Shown here: positions 41,076 to 49,174 of the stretch, in pieces | How the letters are laid out: each line of letters opens with the position of its first letter | How positions within the stretch are numbered: the first letter of the stretch is position 1 | Assembly: GCA_963775695.1 (NCBI GenBank) | Contig: CAVZJU010000015.1 | Span: 1-64,000, forward strand | Length of the DNA stretch: 64,000 nucleotides | Direction of reading: 5' to 3' | Origin: DATBLE01 sp963775695 | Lineage (GTDB): Bacteria > Actinomycetota > Thermoleophilia > Gaiellales > Gaiellaceae | Translations under genes and position numbers: made by a program | The notes under the pieces: generated by a model | Database searches by the model: none | The model's input: the letters and a program-made list of their open reading frames with translations, nothing else | What the model was told of the DNA's origin: nothing

Positions 41076-41533
41076 GCGCCTGCCCTCGCCGCCGCCTGTA
41101 CCGCCTTCGCGATGTTGTGGTAGCCGGTGCAGCGGCAGAGGTTGCCCTCGAGGCCGAGGCGGATCTCCTCCTCGGACGGGCTCGGGTTCTCCTTCAGCAG
41201 CGACACCGACGCCATCACGAAGCCCGGTGTGCAGAAGCCGCACTGGAGGGCGTGGTTCTCGTGAAACGCCTGCTGGACCGGGTGCAGCTCGCCTTCCGGT
41301 GCCAGGCCCTCGATGGTCGTCACCTCGCAGCCGTCCGCCTGGACCGCGAGCACGGTGCACGACTTCACCGACTCGCCGTCGAGCAGCACCGTGCACGCGC
41401 CGCACGAGGAGGTGTCGCAGCCGACGTTCGTCCCCGTCAGCCCGAGCTGCTCGCGCAGGAAGTACGTGAGCAGCGTGCGTGGCTCGACGTCTGCATCGTG
41501 CTTCGTGCCGTTGACGGTCAGGGAGATCTTCAC
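41072..41533 (-). CDS. Xanthine dehydrogenase family, [2Fe-2S] small subunit (CoxS-like)
   Basis: The 153-residue protein has a plant-type ferredoxin domain (GTNVGCDTSSCGACTVLLDG) binding one cluster and a helical domain (LQCGFCTPGFVM; EGNLCRCTGYHNI) binding the other. All eight Cys are present. Full length for the family. GTG start within the large-subunit stop (GTGA). Confidence 0.93.
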   Translation of the reverse strand: MKISLTVNGTKHDADVEPRTLLTYFLREQLGLTGTNVGCDTSSCGACTVLLDGESVKSCTVLAVQADGCEVTTIEGLAPEGELHPVQQAFHENHALQCGFCTPGFVMASVSLLKENPSPSEEEIRLGLEGNLCRCTGYHNIAKAVQAAARAGA

Positions 41534-43806
41534 GCCTTCGCCTCCTGGATCGCGCGCCACGCGTTCTCGCCGCTCGCCGGCATGTCGACGTGCTTCACGC
41601 CGAACGGCGCGAGCGCGTCGACCACCGCGTTGTAGACGGCCGGGGTCGAGCCGATCGTCCCCGACTCGCCGATGCCCTTCGCGCCGAGCGGGTTCGCCGG
41701 CGTCGGGGTCTCCATCTCGACCGTCTCCCAGGACGGAAGCTCCGCGGCGGAGGGGAACGCGTACGAGACGAAATTGCCCGTGAGCGGCGTGCCGTCCTCG
41801 CCGAAGGTGTAGTGCTCGTAGAGCGCCTGGGACACCCCGATCCCGACGCCGCCGTGGACCTGGCCCTCGGCGAGCATCGGATTGACGATCGTGCCGGCGT
41901 CGTCGACGCACACCATCCGCTGAAGCTCGACCTGCCCGGTCTCGGTGTCCACCTCCACGAGCGCGACATGCGTGCCGAACGGGAAGGTCGGGTGCCCCTT
42001 GAACTCGTTCGCCGCCTTGAGCTCCTCCAGCCGGCCGTCGCTCTCCGCGCGCGTCGCCAGCTCCTCCCACGACATGGAGGGATCGGGGGTTCCGGCGACG
42101 TGGAAGCGCCCGAGCCCCTTGTCGAGGACGATGTCCTGCGGGTTCGCCTCGAGGTAGTCGGCGACGAGCTGCTGGGCCTGCTCGACGACGGTCTCCGCGG
42201 CCGCGGCCGAGGCGGTGCCGCCGATCTGGAGCGACTTCGAGCCGTACGTACCCGTGCCGGAGGCGATCTCGTCGGTGTCGCCCTTGTGCACCGTCACCTT
42301 CTCGAACGGCAGCCCGAGCCGGTCCGCAACGACCATCGCGAAGCTGGTCTCGTGTCCCTGGCCGTGGGAGAAGGAGCCGGTGCGGACGATCGCCTCGCCC
42401 CGCGCGGTGATCTCGACCTCGCCGAGCTCGCCCTCGCCCAGCGGGTTCGTGATCTCGACGTAGGAGGAGAGGCCGATGCCGAGCTGCTTCGTGGCCTGCT
42501 CGTCGCGGCGCAGCTTCTGCTCGGCGCGCAGGTCCTCGTAGCCGGCGGAGCGCAGCGCGAGATCGAGCGCGCCGGTGTAGTCGCCGGAGTCGTAGTTCGC
42601 CCCGGAGGGCGTCTTGTGCGGGAACTCGCCGACGTAGTTGAGGCGCCGCACCTCGGCGGGATCCATTCCGATCTCGGCGGCGAACCGGTCGATCGCGCAC
42701 TCGATCACCTGGATCGCCTCGGGCCGGCCCGCGCCGCGGAAGGCCGCGATCTGCGTGGTGTTCGTGACCACCGTCGTCCCTTCGGCCTCGACCCGGGGGA
42801 TGTCGTACACCCCGCTCGACATCAGCGTGGTCAGGCCGGCGAGGATGGCACCGAGCGTCGGGTAGGCGCCGCAGTCGGCGAGGATGTCGAGCTTGTAGGC
42901 GAGCACCTTGCCGTCCTTCGTCCCGCCGATCGTGAAGGTGAGCCGCATGGCCCGCCCGTGCGGCAGCGCGAGCATGCTTTCGCTGCGCGTCTCGGTCCAG
43001 CGCACCGGCCGGCCCAGCTCGCGGGCCAGCCACGCGACGAGGATCTCCTCGGTCAGGCCGCTGGAGGAAACGATCTTCGCCCCGAAACCGCCGCCGACGT
43101 CCGGAGCGACGACGCGCACCTGCGACGACTCCATGCCGAGCATCCCCGCGATCGCGTCCCGGTCCTGGTGCGGGGTCTGCGTGCTCAGCCACACGGTCAG
43201 CCTGCCGTCCGCGAACTCCGCGGCGGTCGAGCGCGGCTCGAGCGGGCACGGCGCCATCCGCTGGCTGACGAGCGTGTCGGAGACGGTCGCGTCGCAGCCC
43301 TCGAACAGGGCGTCCGCGTTGGCGGCCGGCGGCTGCGTCCGCGCGGCGACGTTCGTTCCCGCCCCCGGGAAGAGCAGCGTCTCGTCCTTCAGCGCATCCT
43401 CCGGGTCGACCACCACGGGCAGCGGGTCGTAGTCGACCATGACCAGCTCGGCCGCATCGGCGCCGGTCGCGCGGTCGTCGCTGACGACGACCGCGACGAT
43501 CTCGCCGACGAAGCGCACGACGTCCTTCGCCACCACCGGCCGTCCCATGTCCTCCGGGAAGCCGAAGGGCAGCGGACCGAACTTCGGCAGGCCGACGTCG
43601 TCCGCGGTCAGGACGCGGACGCCGGGGAGCGCTTCGGCCGCGCTCGTGTCGATCCCGTTGATCTTCGCGTGGGCGAGCAGCGACCGGACGAACGTGATGG
43701 TGGCGGCACCCTCGAGCGCCAGGTTCTCGACGTACGTGCCGCGGCCGCGGAGGAAGCGATCGTCCTCGGACCGCAGGACCCGATTGCCGAGAATGCTCAC
43801 GAGCAC
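41530..43806 (-). CDS. Xanthine dehydrogenase family, molybdenum large subunit (CoxL-like, form II)
   Basis: The 758-residue protein has the two aldehyde-oxidase domains: RSEDDRFLRGRGTYVENLAL at the N-terminus, VGGGFGAKIVSSSGL (near 240), TQIAAFRGAGRPEA (near 355), SFSHGQGHETSFAMV and NPLGAKGIGESGTIG with the catalytic Glu. AFRGAGR, not AYRCSFR, rules out form I CO dehydrogenase. Such enzymes hydroxylate aldehydes or aromatic rings. Oxidation of an aromatic aldehyde such as vanillin would suit the neighbours, as inference. Start GTG 43806 or 43800. Maturation genes are not nearby. Confidence 0.9.
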   Translation of the reverse strand: MLVSILGNRVLRSEDDRFLRGRGTYVENLALEGAATITFVRSLLAHAKINGIDTSAAEALPGVRVLTADDVGLPKFGPLPFGFPEDMGRPVVAKDVVRFVGEIVAVVVSDDRATGADAAELVMVDYDPLPVVVDPEDALKDETLLFPGAGTNVAARTQPPAANADALFEGCDATVSDTLVSQRMAPCPLEPRSTAAEFADGRLTVWLSTQTPHQDRDAIAGMLGMESSQVRVVAPDVGGGFGAKIVSSSGLTEEILVAWLARELGRPVRWTETRSESMLALPHGRAMRLTFTIGGTKDGKVLAYKLDILADCGAYPTLGAILAGLTTLMSSGVYDIPRVEAEGTTVVTNTTQIAAFRGAGRPEAIQVIECAIDRFAAEIGMDPAEVRRLNYVGEFPHKTPSGANYDSGDYTGALDLALRSAGYEDLRAEQKLRRDEQATKQLGIGLSSYVEITNPLGEGELGEVEITARGEAIVRTGSFSHGQGHETSFAMVVADRLGLPFEKVTVHKGDTDEIASGTGTYGSKSLQIGGTASAAAAETVVEQAQQLVADYLEANPQDIVLDKGLGRFHVAGTPDPSMSWEELATRAESDGRLEELKAANEFKGHPTFPFGTHVALVEVDTETGQVELQRMVCVDDAGTIVNPMLAEGQVHGGVGIGVSQALYEHYTFGEDGTPLTGNFVSYAFPSAAELPSWETVEMETPTPANPLGAKGIGESGTIGSTPAVYNAVVDALAPFGVKHVDMPASGENAWRAIQEAKA

Positions 43807-43938
43807 CAGCCTAACGCTCGGCCGCCTCGCGAGTCGAGACGACCGTTCGGATAGTCGAACAGGCCGCGGAAAATTGAGACCGTCCGCCGATTGCCGGGCC
43901 GTCCGGGTTGAGGTGGTACGCCTCGGGTGCCCGCTGTC

Positions 43939-44958
43939 TCAGGCCGCCGCGTGCAGCGTGAAGGAGATGCGCGCCCCGCCGTCCGGCCGGTTCTCGTGCC
44001 AGAGACGGCCGCCCTGGTGCTCGACGAAACCGCGTGCGATCGCGAGCCCGAGGCCGGTCCCCTGGGCGCTCTCTGGGCGGAAACCGCTCCCCGTGTCCTC
44101 GACGCTCACGCAGACCTCGCTCGCGAGCGGGCGAACCCGGACGGCGACCGAGCCGTCGGTCGGCGTGTGCCGGAGTGCATTGGCGAGCAGGTTGTAGAGG
44201 ACCCGTTCCACCTTCTCCGGGGCACAGAGGACTGCGGTCGCGCCGTCGAAGTCCGCGTCGAGCGTGATCTTGCGGGCGTGTGCCTCGGACTCGAGGCCTC
44301 GGAGGCAGGCTTCGATGAGCCCGTCGAGCCGCGTTTCGGCGAGTTCGACCGTCAGGACGCCCGCGTCGATCCGCGACAGCTCGAACAGGTCCTCGACGAC
44401 CGCGGACAGGATCCGCACCTGCTCGCGGAGCGAGGAGAGGTATCGCTCGGGCTCGGCGAGGCCGTCCTCGAGAGCCTCCAGCATCGCCTGGATGGAGGCG
44501 AGGGGGGTGCGCAGGTCGTGACTCGCCCAGGCGACGAGCTGGGTTCGGACGTCGAAGAGCTGCTCCAGCCTCGCGGCCATCTGGTTGAAGGAGGCGCCCA
44601 GCTCGGCGAGCTCGCGCGGCCCTTTCTCCGGGGCCCGCGCGCCGAGGTCCCCGGCTGCAATCTCCGACGATGCCCGTCGCAGGCGCTCGACCGGGCCGGC
44701 GATCGAGCGGGCGACGATCAGGCCTGCGAAGACGGCGGCGGAGGACGATGCTGCGGCGACGAAGAGCAGGGTCATGTCGTGCCCCGATGAGAACATCACG
44801 GTGCCCGAGACCGAGACCGCTGTCAGCGGCAGCGCGACGGAGATCAGAGCGAGACCGGCCAGCCGGAGGCTTGCCGTCGGTAGGAGCTTGAGCGCCAGGG
44901 CGGCGACGACGCCTACAGCCAACGTCGCTGCAGCGACGATCAGCGCGAAGACGATCAC
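43939..44958 (-). CDS. Membrane sensor histidine kinase
   Basis: The 339-residue kinase has two N-terminal membrane spans (VFALIVAAATLAVGVVAAL; MTLLFVAAASSSAAVFAGLI) with almost no external sensor between them. A HAMP domain, the H-box ASHDLRTPLASIQ (His near 145) and the ATP lid motifs NLLANALRHTP, EDTGSGFRPE and GTGLGLAIARGF follow. The minimal loop suggests it senses the membrane or a partner. Its start overlaps the response-regulator stop (GTGA-type coupling). Confidence 0.92.
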   Translation of the reverse strand: MIVFALIVAAATLAVGVVAALALKLLPTASLRLAGLALISVALPLTAVSVSGTVMFSSGHDMTLLFVAAASSSAAVFAGLIVARSIAGPVERLRRASSEIAAGDLGARAPEKGPRELAELGASFNQMAARLEQLFDVRTQLVAWASHDLRTPLASIQAMLEALEDGLAEPERYLSSLREQVRILSAVVEDLFELSRIDAGVLTVELAETRLDGLIEACLRGLESEAHARKITLDADFDGATAVLCAPEKVERVLYNLLANALRHTPTDGSVAVRVRPLASEVCVSVEDTGSGFRPESAQGTGLGLAIARGFVEHQGGRLWHENRPDGGARISFTLHAAA

Positions 44959-45632
44959 GGGGAGTACCGGTATCCGACACCCCAGACGGTCTCCAGGTGC
45001 CGGGGCTTGGAGGGGTTCTCCTCGATCCGCTCGCGCAGGCGACGGACGTGGACGGTGACGGTGCCGGTGTCGAACGCGGGTTCGTAGCCCCAGACGCTGG
45101 CCATCAGCTGCTCACGCGAGAAGACCCGCCGCGGGTGGGAGGCGAGGAACCAGAGCAGGTCGAACTCCTTCGCGGTCATCCGCAGCTCCCTTCCCGCTTT
45201 CCGGGCATCGCGCGCGCCGGCATCGAGCTCGAGGTCGCCGTGGACGATGCGCTCGCTGCGGTCGGTGGGCGGGTTCGAGCGGCGGAGGACCGTCCTGACG
45301 CGCGCGGCCAGCTCCCGCGGCGAGAACGGCTTGGTCACGTAGTCGTCCGCGCCGAGCTCGAGCCCGACGATCCGATCCGACTCCTCGGCCCGGGCGGTGA
45401 GCATGATCAGAGGCAGGTCGGACCGCCCGCGGATCCAGCGGCAGAGCTCCAGCCCATCCATCCCCGGGAGCATCAGGTCGAGGACGACCAGGCTCGGCTC
45501 GTGCAGGCGCACGAGCTCCTGGGCCTGCAGGCCGTCGCCGGCCTCGAGTGTGTCGAAACCTTCGCGCTGGAGGTAGCGGACGACGACGTCCCTGACGATC
45601 GGCTCGTCGTCGACGACGAGGACGGTGGGCAC
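44955..45632 (-). CDS. OmpR-family response regulator
   Basis: The 225-residue regulator has an acidic pair DDE (8-10), phospho-acceptor Asp52 in LVVLDLMLPGMDG, Lys in VTKPFSPREL, and a winged helix (ELRMTAKEFDLLWFLASHP; FDTGTVTVHVRRLRERIE). Coupled with the kinase that follows. Its likely target, a divergent small secreted protein, carries tandem direct repeats in its promoter. Confidence 0.93.
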   Translation of the reverse strand: MPTVLVVDDEPIVRDVVVRYLQREGFDTLEAGDGLQAQELVRLHEPSLVVLDLMLPGMDGLELCRWIRGRSDLPLIMLTARAEESDRIVGLELGADDYVTKPFSPRELAARVRTVLRRSNPPTDRSERIVHGDLELDAGARDARKAGRELRMTAKEFDLLWFLASHPRRVFSREQLMASVWGYEPAFDTGTVTVHVRRLRERIEENPSKPRHLETVWGVGYRYSP

Positions 45633-45676
45633 GTCCGAATTGTGCCCGGCCGGTGCTTACAAAACGGTGAATTCGA

Positions 45677-45708
45677 CTTTCCTAAGGCTCCCGAAAGACT
45701 CCTGAAAG
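45677..45708 (+). promoter_or_regulatory. Three tandem direct repeats at 11-base spacing, probable response-regulator site
   Basis: CTTTCCTAAG (45677), CTCCCGAAAG (45688) and CTCCTGAAAG (45699) repeat exactly 11 bases apart on one face of the helix, the usual arrangement for OmpR-family dimers. They lie in the 133-base gap between the response-regulator gene (minus) and the secreted-protein gene (plus), about 60 bases before the latter. Confidence 0.6.
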
Positions 45709-45765
45709 GAACCACCTCTAGCGTCGGGGACGGAACCAACTCCAAGAACAAGGAAGGGAGAAGCC

Positions 45766-46170
45766 GTGAAGAAGGCACTGCTGCTGGTCGCCGTCGTCGC
45801 CGCGCTGGGGCTCGTGGCCGCGCCCGCGATGGGGGACTCGATCCGACACTTCTCGCAGAAGGCCACGGAGGGCTTCTACCGTGGCCAGACGATCGAGTAC
45901 CTCGATTTCGGGCCGGTGAAGCTCAAGCCGGGCAACAAGCTGGCCGACCTGTGGTCGGTGACGAACGGTGTCGACGACCAGTACAACATCGTCGACGTCG
46001 TCCCCGGGCAGAAGGGCTACTCGCCGCTCTGGAGCGTCAACCTCGTCACCTGGAAGGCCGGCATGACACCGAGGAAGCTGACCGGGGCGGCATCTGTGCG
46101 GCAGGCACTCAAGGCGGGCGAGGTGTCGGTGAAGCCGGCCGGCGTCGTGGTCAACTGTCCGGTGATCTAG
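45766..46170 (+). CDS. Small secreted protein next to the two-component system
   Basis: The 134-residue protein has a signal peptide MKKALLLVAVVAALGLVAAPAMG. A compact domain follows (QTIEYLDFGPVKLKPGNKLADLW, shown in part; IVDVVPGQKGYSPLWSV; VVVNCPVI). Similar domains occur singly in secreted actinobacterial proteins of unknown role. GTG start after AAGGAAGGGAGAAGCC. Divergent from the response-regulator gene with tandem repeats between, so probably its target. Its end overlaps the end of the convergent E1 beta gene by 4 bases. Confidence 0.75.
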   Translation: MKKALLLVAVVAALGLVAAPAMGDSIRHFSQKATEGFYRGQTIEYLDFGPVKLKPGNKLADLWSVTNGVDDQYNIVDVVPGQKGYSPLWSVNLVTWKAGMTPRKLTGAASVRQALKAGEVSVKPAGVVVNCPVI

Positions 46171-47141
46171 GAGCGGCCCGAGAGCGAGTTCCGCACAGCC
46201 GCGACCACGTCCTCGCGGCCGGGGAGGTACGCGTCCTCGAGCGGCGGGCTGAACGGGATCGGTGCGAACGGGGCGCCGATCCTCGCGATCGGTGCGTCCA
46301 GCTCGTCGAACGCGGCCGCCTGCACCTGCGCGGCGAGCTCCGCGCCGAAGCCGCCGTGCTCGACCGCTTCGTGGGCGACCACCAGCCGGTGCGTGCGCGA
46401 GACCGACTCGACGATCGTGTCCAGGTCGAGCGGCACCAGCGTGCGCGGGTCGACAACCTCGGCCTCGATTCCCTCGGCGGCCAGCTCGTCGGCGGCCGCC
46501 ACCGCCTCGTGGAGGAGACGCGACAGCGCGACGACGGTCACGTCCCGGCCAGGACGCACGACCCGCGCGCGGCCGATCGGAACCTCCTCCGGCTCGAACG
46601 TCTCGCGGCGGAAGTAGAGCGTCTTGTTCTCGACGTAGACGACCGGGTTCGGGTCGGCGATCGCTGCGCGGAGCAGGCCGGCCGCGTCCGCCGCGGTCGC
46701 GGGCATCACGACCTTCAGCCCCGGCACGTGCGTGAGCCAGGCTTCGAGGCTCTGCGAGTGCTGGGCGCCGCCGCGCTGGCCCGCACCGCCCTGCGTCCTG
46801 AGCACGAGCGGCACGGTCAGCTGTCCGCCGGACATGAAATGCGCCTTCGCCGCCTGGTTGACGAGCTGGTCGAGCGCGAGCGTGACGAAGTCGACGAACA
46901 TGATCTCGACCACGGGCCGCAGGCCCGACTGGGCGGCGCCGATCGCGATCCCCGCGATCGCCGCCTCGCTGATCGGCGTGTTGCGGACCCGCTCCGGCCC
47001 GAACTCGTCGGCGAGCCCGGCGGTCGCGCCCCACGGACCGCCTACGGCCACGTCCTCGCCGACCACGAACACGTGCGCGTCCTCGCGCATCGCCTCCGCG
47101 AGCGTGGAGGTGATCGCCCCCAGGTAGGTCGTCTCAGGCAT
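46167..47141 (-). CDS. 2-oxoacid (acetoin/pyruvate-type) dehydrogenase E1 beta subunit, copy 1
   Basis: The 324-residue protein has the transketolase pyrimidine-binding domain (AITSTLAEAMREDAHVFVVG; NTPISEAAIAGIAIGAAQSG; VDFVTLALDQLVNQAAK; QGGAGQRGGAQHSQSLEAW) and the C-terminal transketolase domain (VEVVDPRTLVPLDLDTIVES in part; VVAHEAVEHGGFGAEL). Forms the ThDP E1 heterotetramer with the alpha subunit encoded just upstream, overlapping by 8 bases. Last gene of an alpha-beta-alpha-beta operon. No E2 or E3 gene follows. Confidence 0.9.
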   Translation of the reverse strand: MPETTYLGAITSTLAEAMREDAHVFVVGEDVAVGGPWGATAGLADEFGPERVRNTPISEAAIAGIAIGAAQSGLRPVVEIMFVDFVTLALDQLVNQAAKAHFMSGGQLTVPLVLRTQGGAGQRGGAQHSQSLEAWLTHVPGLKVVMPATAADAAGLLRAAIADPNPVVYVENKTLYFRRETFEPEEVPIGRARVVRPGRDVTVVALSRLLHEAVAAADELAAEGIEAEVVDPRTLVPLDLDTIVESVSRTHRLVVAHEAVEHGGFGAELAAQVQAAAFDELDAPIARIGAPFAPIPFSPPLEDAYLPGREDVVAAVRNSLSGRS

Positions 47142-48042
47142 ACACGAGCCGCTCGGTCAGATCGGGCGGCGGAAAGGGAGAGGCACGCGCGAACTCGACC
47201 GCGTCCTCGACCTCGGCCCGCGCCTCCTCCTCGAGCTCCTCGCCGCCGCCGAGCCTGAGGATCGGGTCGATCGCGCGCCACTCCTCGTCGCCGATCTGCT
47301 CGCGGTAGCGCTGCGGGTCGCCCTCGTAGTGGCCGCCGAGCCGGTGGGTCAGGCATTCGAGCAGGAAGGGTCCCTTGCCCGCACGCGCCTGCGCGAGGAA
47401 CCGGCCGAACGCCTCGTGCACCGCGTGCAGGGCGTTGCCGTCGACCGTCTCGCACGGGAAGCCGTACGGCGCGACCACGTCGCCGACCCGCTCGACGACC
47501 GTGTGGGCGGAGCGCGGCGTGAACTCGGCGAAGCCGTTGTTCTCGCAGACGAGGATCGCCGGCAGCTTCCAGAGGCTGGCGATGTTCACGGACTCGACGA
47601 AGATCCCGCCCTGGACGGCGCCGTCGCCGAAGAAGACGACCGCGACGGCGTCCGACCCGGACAGCCTCGCGGCGAGCGCCGAGCCGAGCGCGAGCGGCAC
47701 GTTGCCGCCGACCACGCCCGTCGCGCCGAGGAACCCGTGCTCGCGGTCGACCAGGTGCATCGACCCACCGAGCCCTCGGCAGAGGCCGGTGTCGCGGCCC
47801 ATCAGCTCCGCCATCACGGCCCGCATCGGCGCGCCCTTCGCCAGCGCGTGCCCGTGGGCGCGGTGTCCGGAGTAGACGACGTCGTCGTCGCGGAGCTGCG
47901 AGCAGACGCCGACGGCGACGGCCTCCTGCCCCGTGGACAGATGGACAAGCCCGTGCACCTCGTTCGCGCGCGTGAGTTGCCCGACCCGCTCCTCGAAGGC
48001 GCGAATCCGCCACATGGACCAAAGAAGCTCGCGGTACCTCAA
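47134..48042 (-). CDS. 2-oxoacid dehydrogenase E1 alpha subunit, copy 1
   Basis: The 302-residue ThDP subunit has HLSTGQEAVAVGVCSQLRDD, YSGHRAHGHALAKGAP, the ThDP/Mg motif FFGDGAVQGGIFVESVNIAS (in part) ending in CENNGFAEFTP, and THRLGGHYEGDPQRYR. AcoA-like in size and motifs. The start is TTG 48042, with GGGAG 8 bases upstream; no ATG or GTG fits the N-terminus. Its stop lies within the E1 beta start. Confidence 0.88.
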   Translation of the reverse strand: MRYRELLWSMWRIRAFEERVGQLTRANEVHGLVHLSTGQEAVAVGVCSQLRDDDVVYSGHRAHGHALAKGAPMRAVMAELMGRDTGLCRGLGGSMHLVDREHGFLGATGVVGGNVPLALGSALAARLSGSDAVAVVFFGDGAVQGGIFVESVNIASLWKLPAILVCENNGFAEFTPRSAHTVVERVGDVVAPYGFPCETVDGNALHAVHEAFGRFLAQARAGKGPFLLECLTHRLGGHYEGDPQRYREQIGDEEWRAIDPILRLGGGEELEEEARAEVEDAVEFARASPFPPPDLTERLVYA

Positions 48043-48103
48043 TGGATGCGCTCCCGGCTCTTCAGGAGGTTTACGCTGCCGCGACCAACATGGCGGGCGC
48101 GGC

Positions 48104-49162
48104 TCAGTGCGCTGTGCCGTGAGATCGATCGCGAACGCCGTCGGCGTCGCCGGCGGCGGAGCTCGGAAGGGGGCTCGCGGGGGAAACCAGCCGTTTCCCC
48201 CGCGGGAGCGACTCGAGCACTGCGGTGACGATCTTCGCCGCGTCCGGCAGGAGGTACTGCTCCATCGGCTCCGAGTACGGGATCGTCGCGTCCAGCGCGC
48301 AGACCAGCTGCACCGGCGCCTTCAGCGACGAGAAGCCCTCCGAGGCGGCCTCCGCCGCGATCACGGCCGCCGCCGAGCCGTGCCGCGTGGACTGGTCGAC
48401 GACGACGAGGCGTCCCGTCTTCTCGACCGACGCCAGGATCGTCGCCGTGTCGAGCGGCGCGAGGGTGCGCGGGTCGATCACCTCCGCCTGCACGCCCTCG
48501 GCTGCGAGCTGCTCCGCCGCCTCCAGCGCCTGGCCGAGCATGTAGCCGAGCGCGACGATCGTCACGTCGCCACCTTCGCGGACGACGTTCGCCTGCCCGA
48601 GCGGAACGACGTGCTCGCCCTCGGGGACGTCGCCGTGCTCGAGCGTGAGCAGGTAGTGGTGGAAGAAGACGACCGGGTTGTCGTCGCGGATCGAGGCGGT
48701 CATCAGGCCCTTCGCGTCGGCGGGAGTCGCGGGGAGCGCCACCTTCAGGCCGGGCACGCCCATGAACATCCCGTAGATCGTGCCGGTGTGCTGGCCGGCC
48801 CAGCCGGCGGTGAAGCCGTAGCCCGCCTTGAGGACGACCGGAACCTTGACCTGACCCTTCGTCATGTAGTGGAAGCGGTTCGCCTCGTTCACGACCTGAT
48901 CCATGGCGACGAGCATGAACTCCGCCATGTAGAGCTCGACGACGGGCCGGTAGCCGGCCATCGCGGCGCCGATCGCCATCCCGATCTCGGCCGTCTCGGA
49001 GATCGGCGTCACCCGGACGCGATCCGAGCCGAACGCCTTCAGGTACGGGTCGTCGTCCGTGGTGGCGATGTTCTGGCCGAAGTAGAGGACGCTGTCGTCG
49101 CGCTCCATCTCCTGGTGGATCGCCTCGCCGATCGCGGCGATGTAGGGAAGCTCGCGTGCCAT
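48104..49162 (-). CDS. 2-oxoacid dehydrogenase E1 beta subunit, copy 2
   Basis: The 352-residue beta subunit has YIAAIGEAIHQEMERDDSVL, TPISETAEIGMAIGAAMAG, AEFMLVAMDQVVNEANRF and EVIDPRTLAPLDTATILASV. It diverges clearly from copy 1. The natural C-terminus probably ended near AKIVTAVLESL. The last 30 residues are encoded by a palindromic repeat (48165-48212) that seems to have been inserted there. ATG with a GAGAGGAG ribosome-binding site. Confidence 0.88.
   Translation of the reverse strand: MARELPYIAAIGEAIHQEMERDDSVLYFGQNIATTDDDPYLKAFGSDRVRVTPISETAEIGMAIGAAMAGYRPVVELYMAEFMLVAMDQVVNEANRFHYMTKGQVKVPVVLKAGYGFTAGWAGQHTGTIYGMFMGVPGLKVALPATPADAKGLMTASIRDDNPVVFFHHYLLTLEHGDVPEGEHVVPLGQANVVREGGDVTIVALGYMLGQALEAAEQLAAEGVQAEVIDPRTLAPLDTATILASVEKTGRLVVVDQSTRHGSAAAVIAAEAASEGFSSLKAPVQLVCALDATIPYSEPMEQYLLPDAAKIVTAVLESLPRGKRLVSPASPLPSSAAGDADGVRDRSHGTAH
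48165..48212. repeat. REP-like palindromic element, copy 1
   Basis: Perfect 12-base arms CGCGGGGGAAAC (48176-48187) and GTTTCCCCCGCG (48193-48204) around a 5-base loop, within the end of the E1 beta gene. About 45 bases, including GGAAGGGGGCT before the stem, match the element at 53796-53845 in inverted orientation. Confidence 0.6.
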
Positions 49163-49174
49163 CAGTCGCTCCTC

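Noticed and set aside
41530..43806. Aerobic carbon monoxide dehydrogenase
   Set aside because: The large subunit has AFRGAGR instead of the form I AYRCSFR active-site loop, so CO oxidation is not supported.
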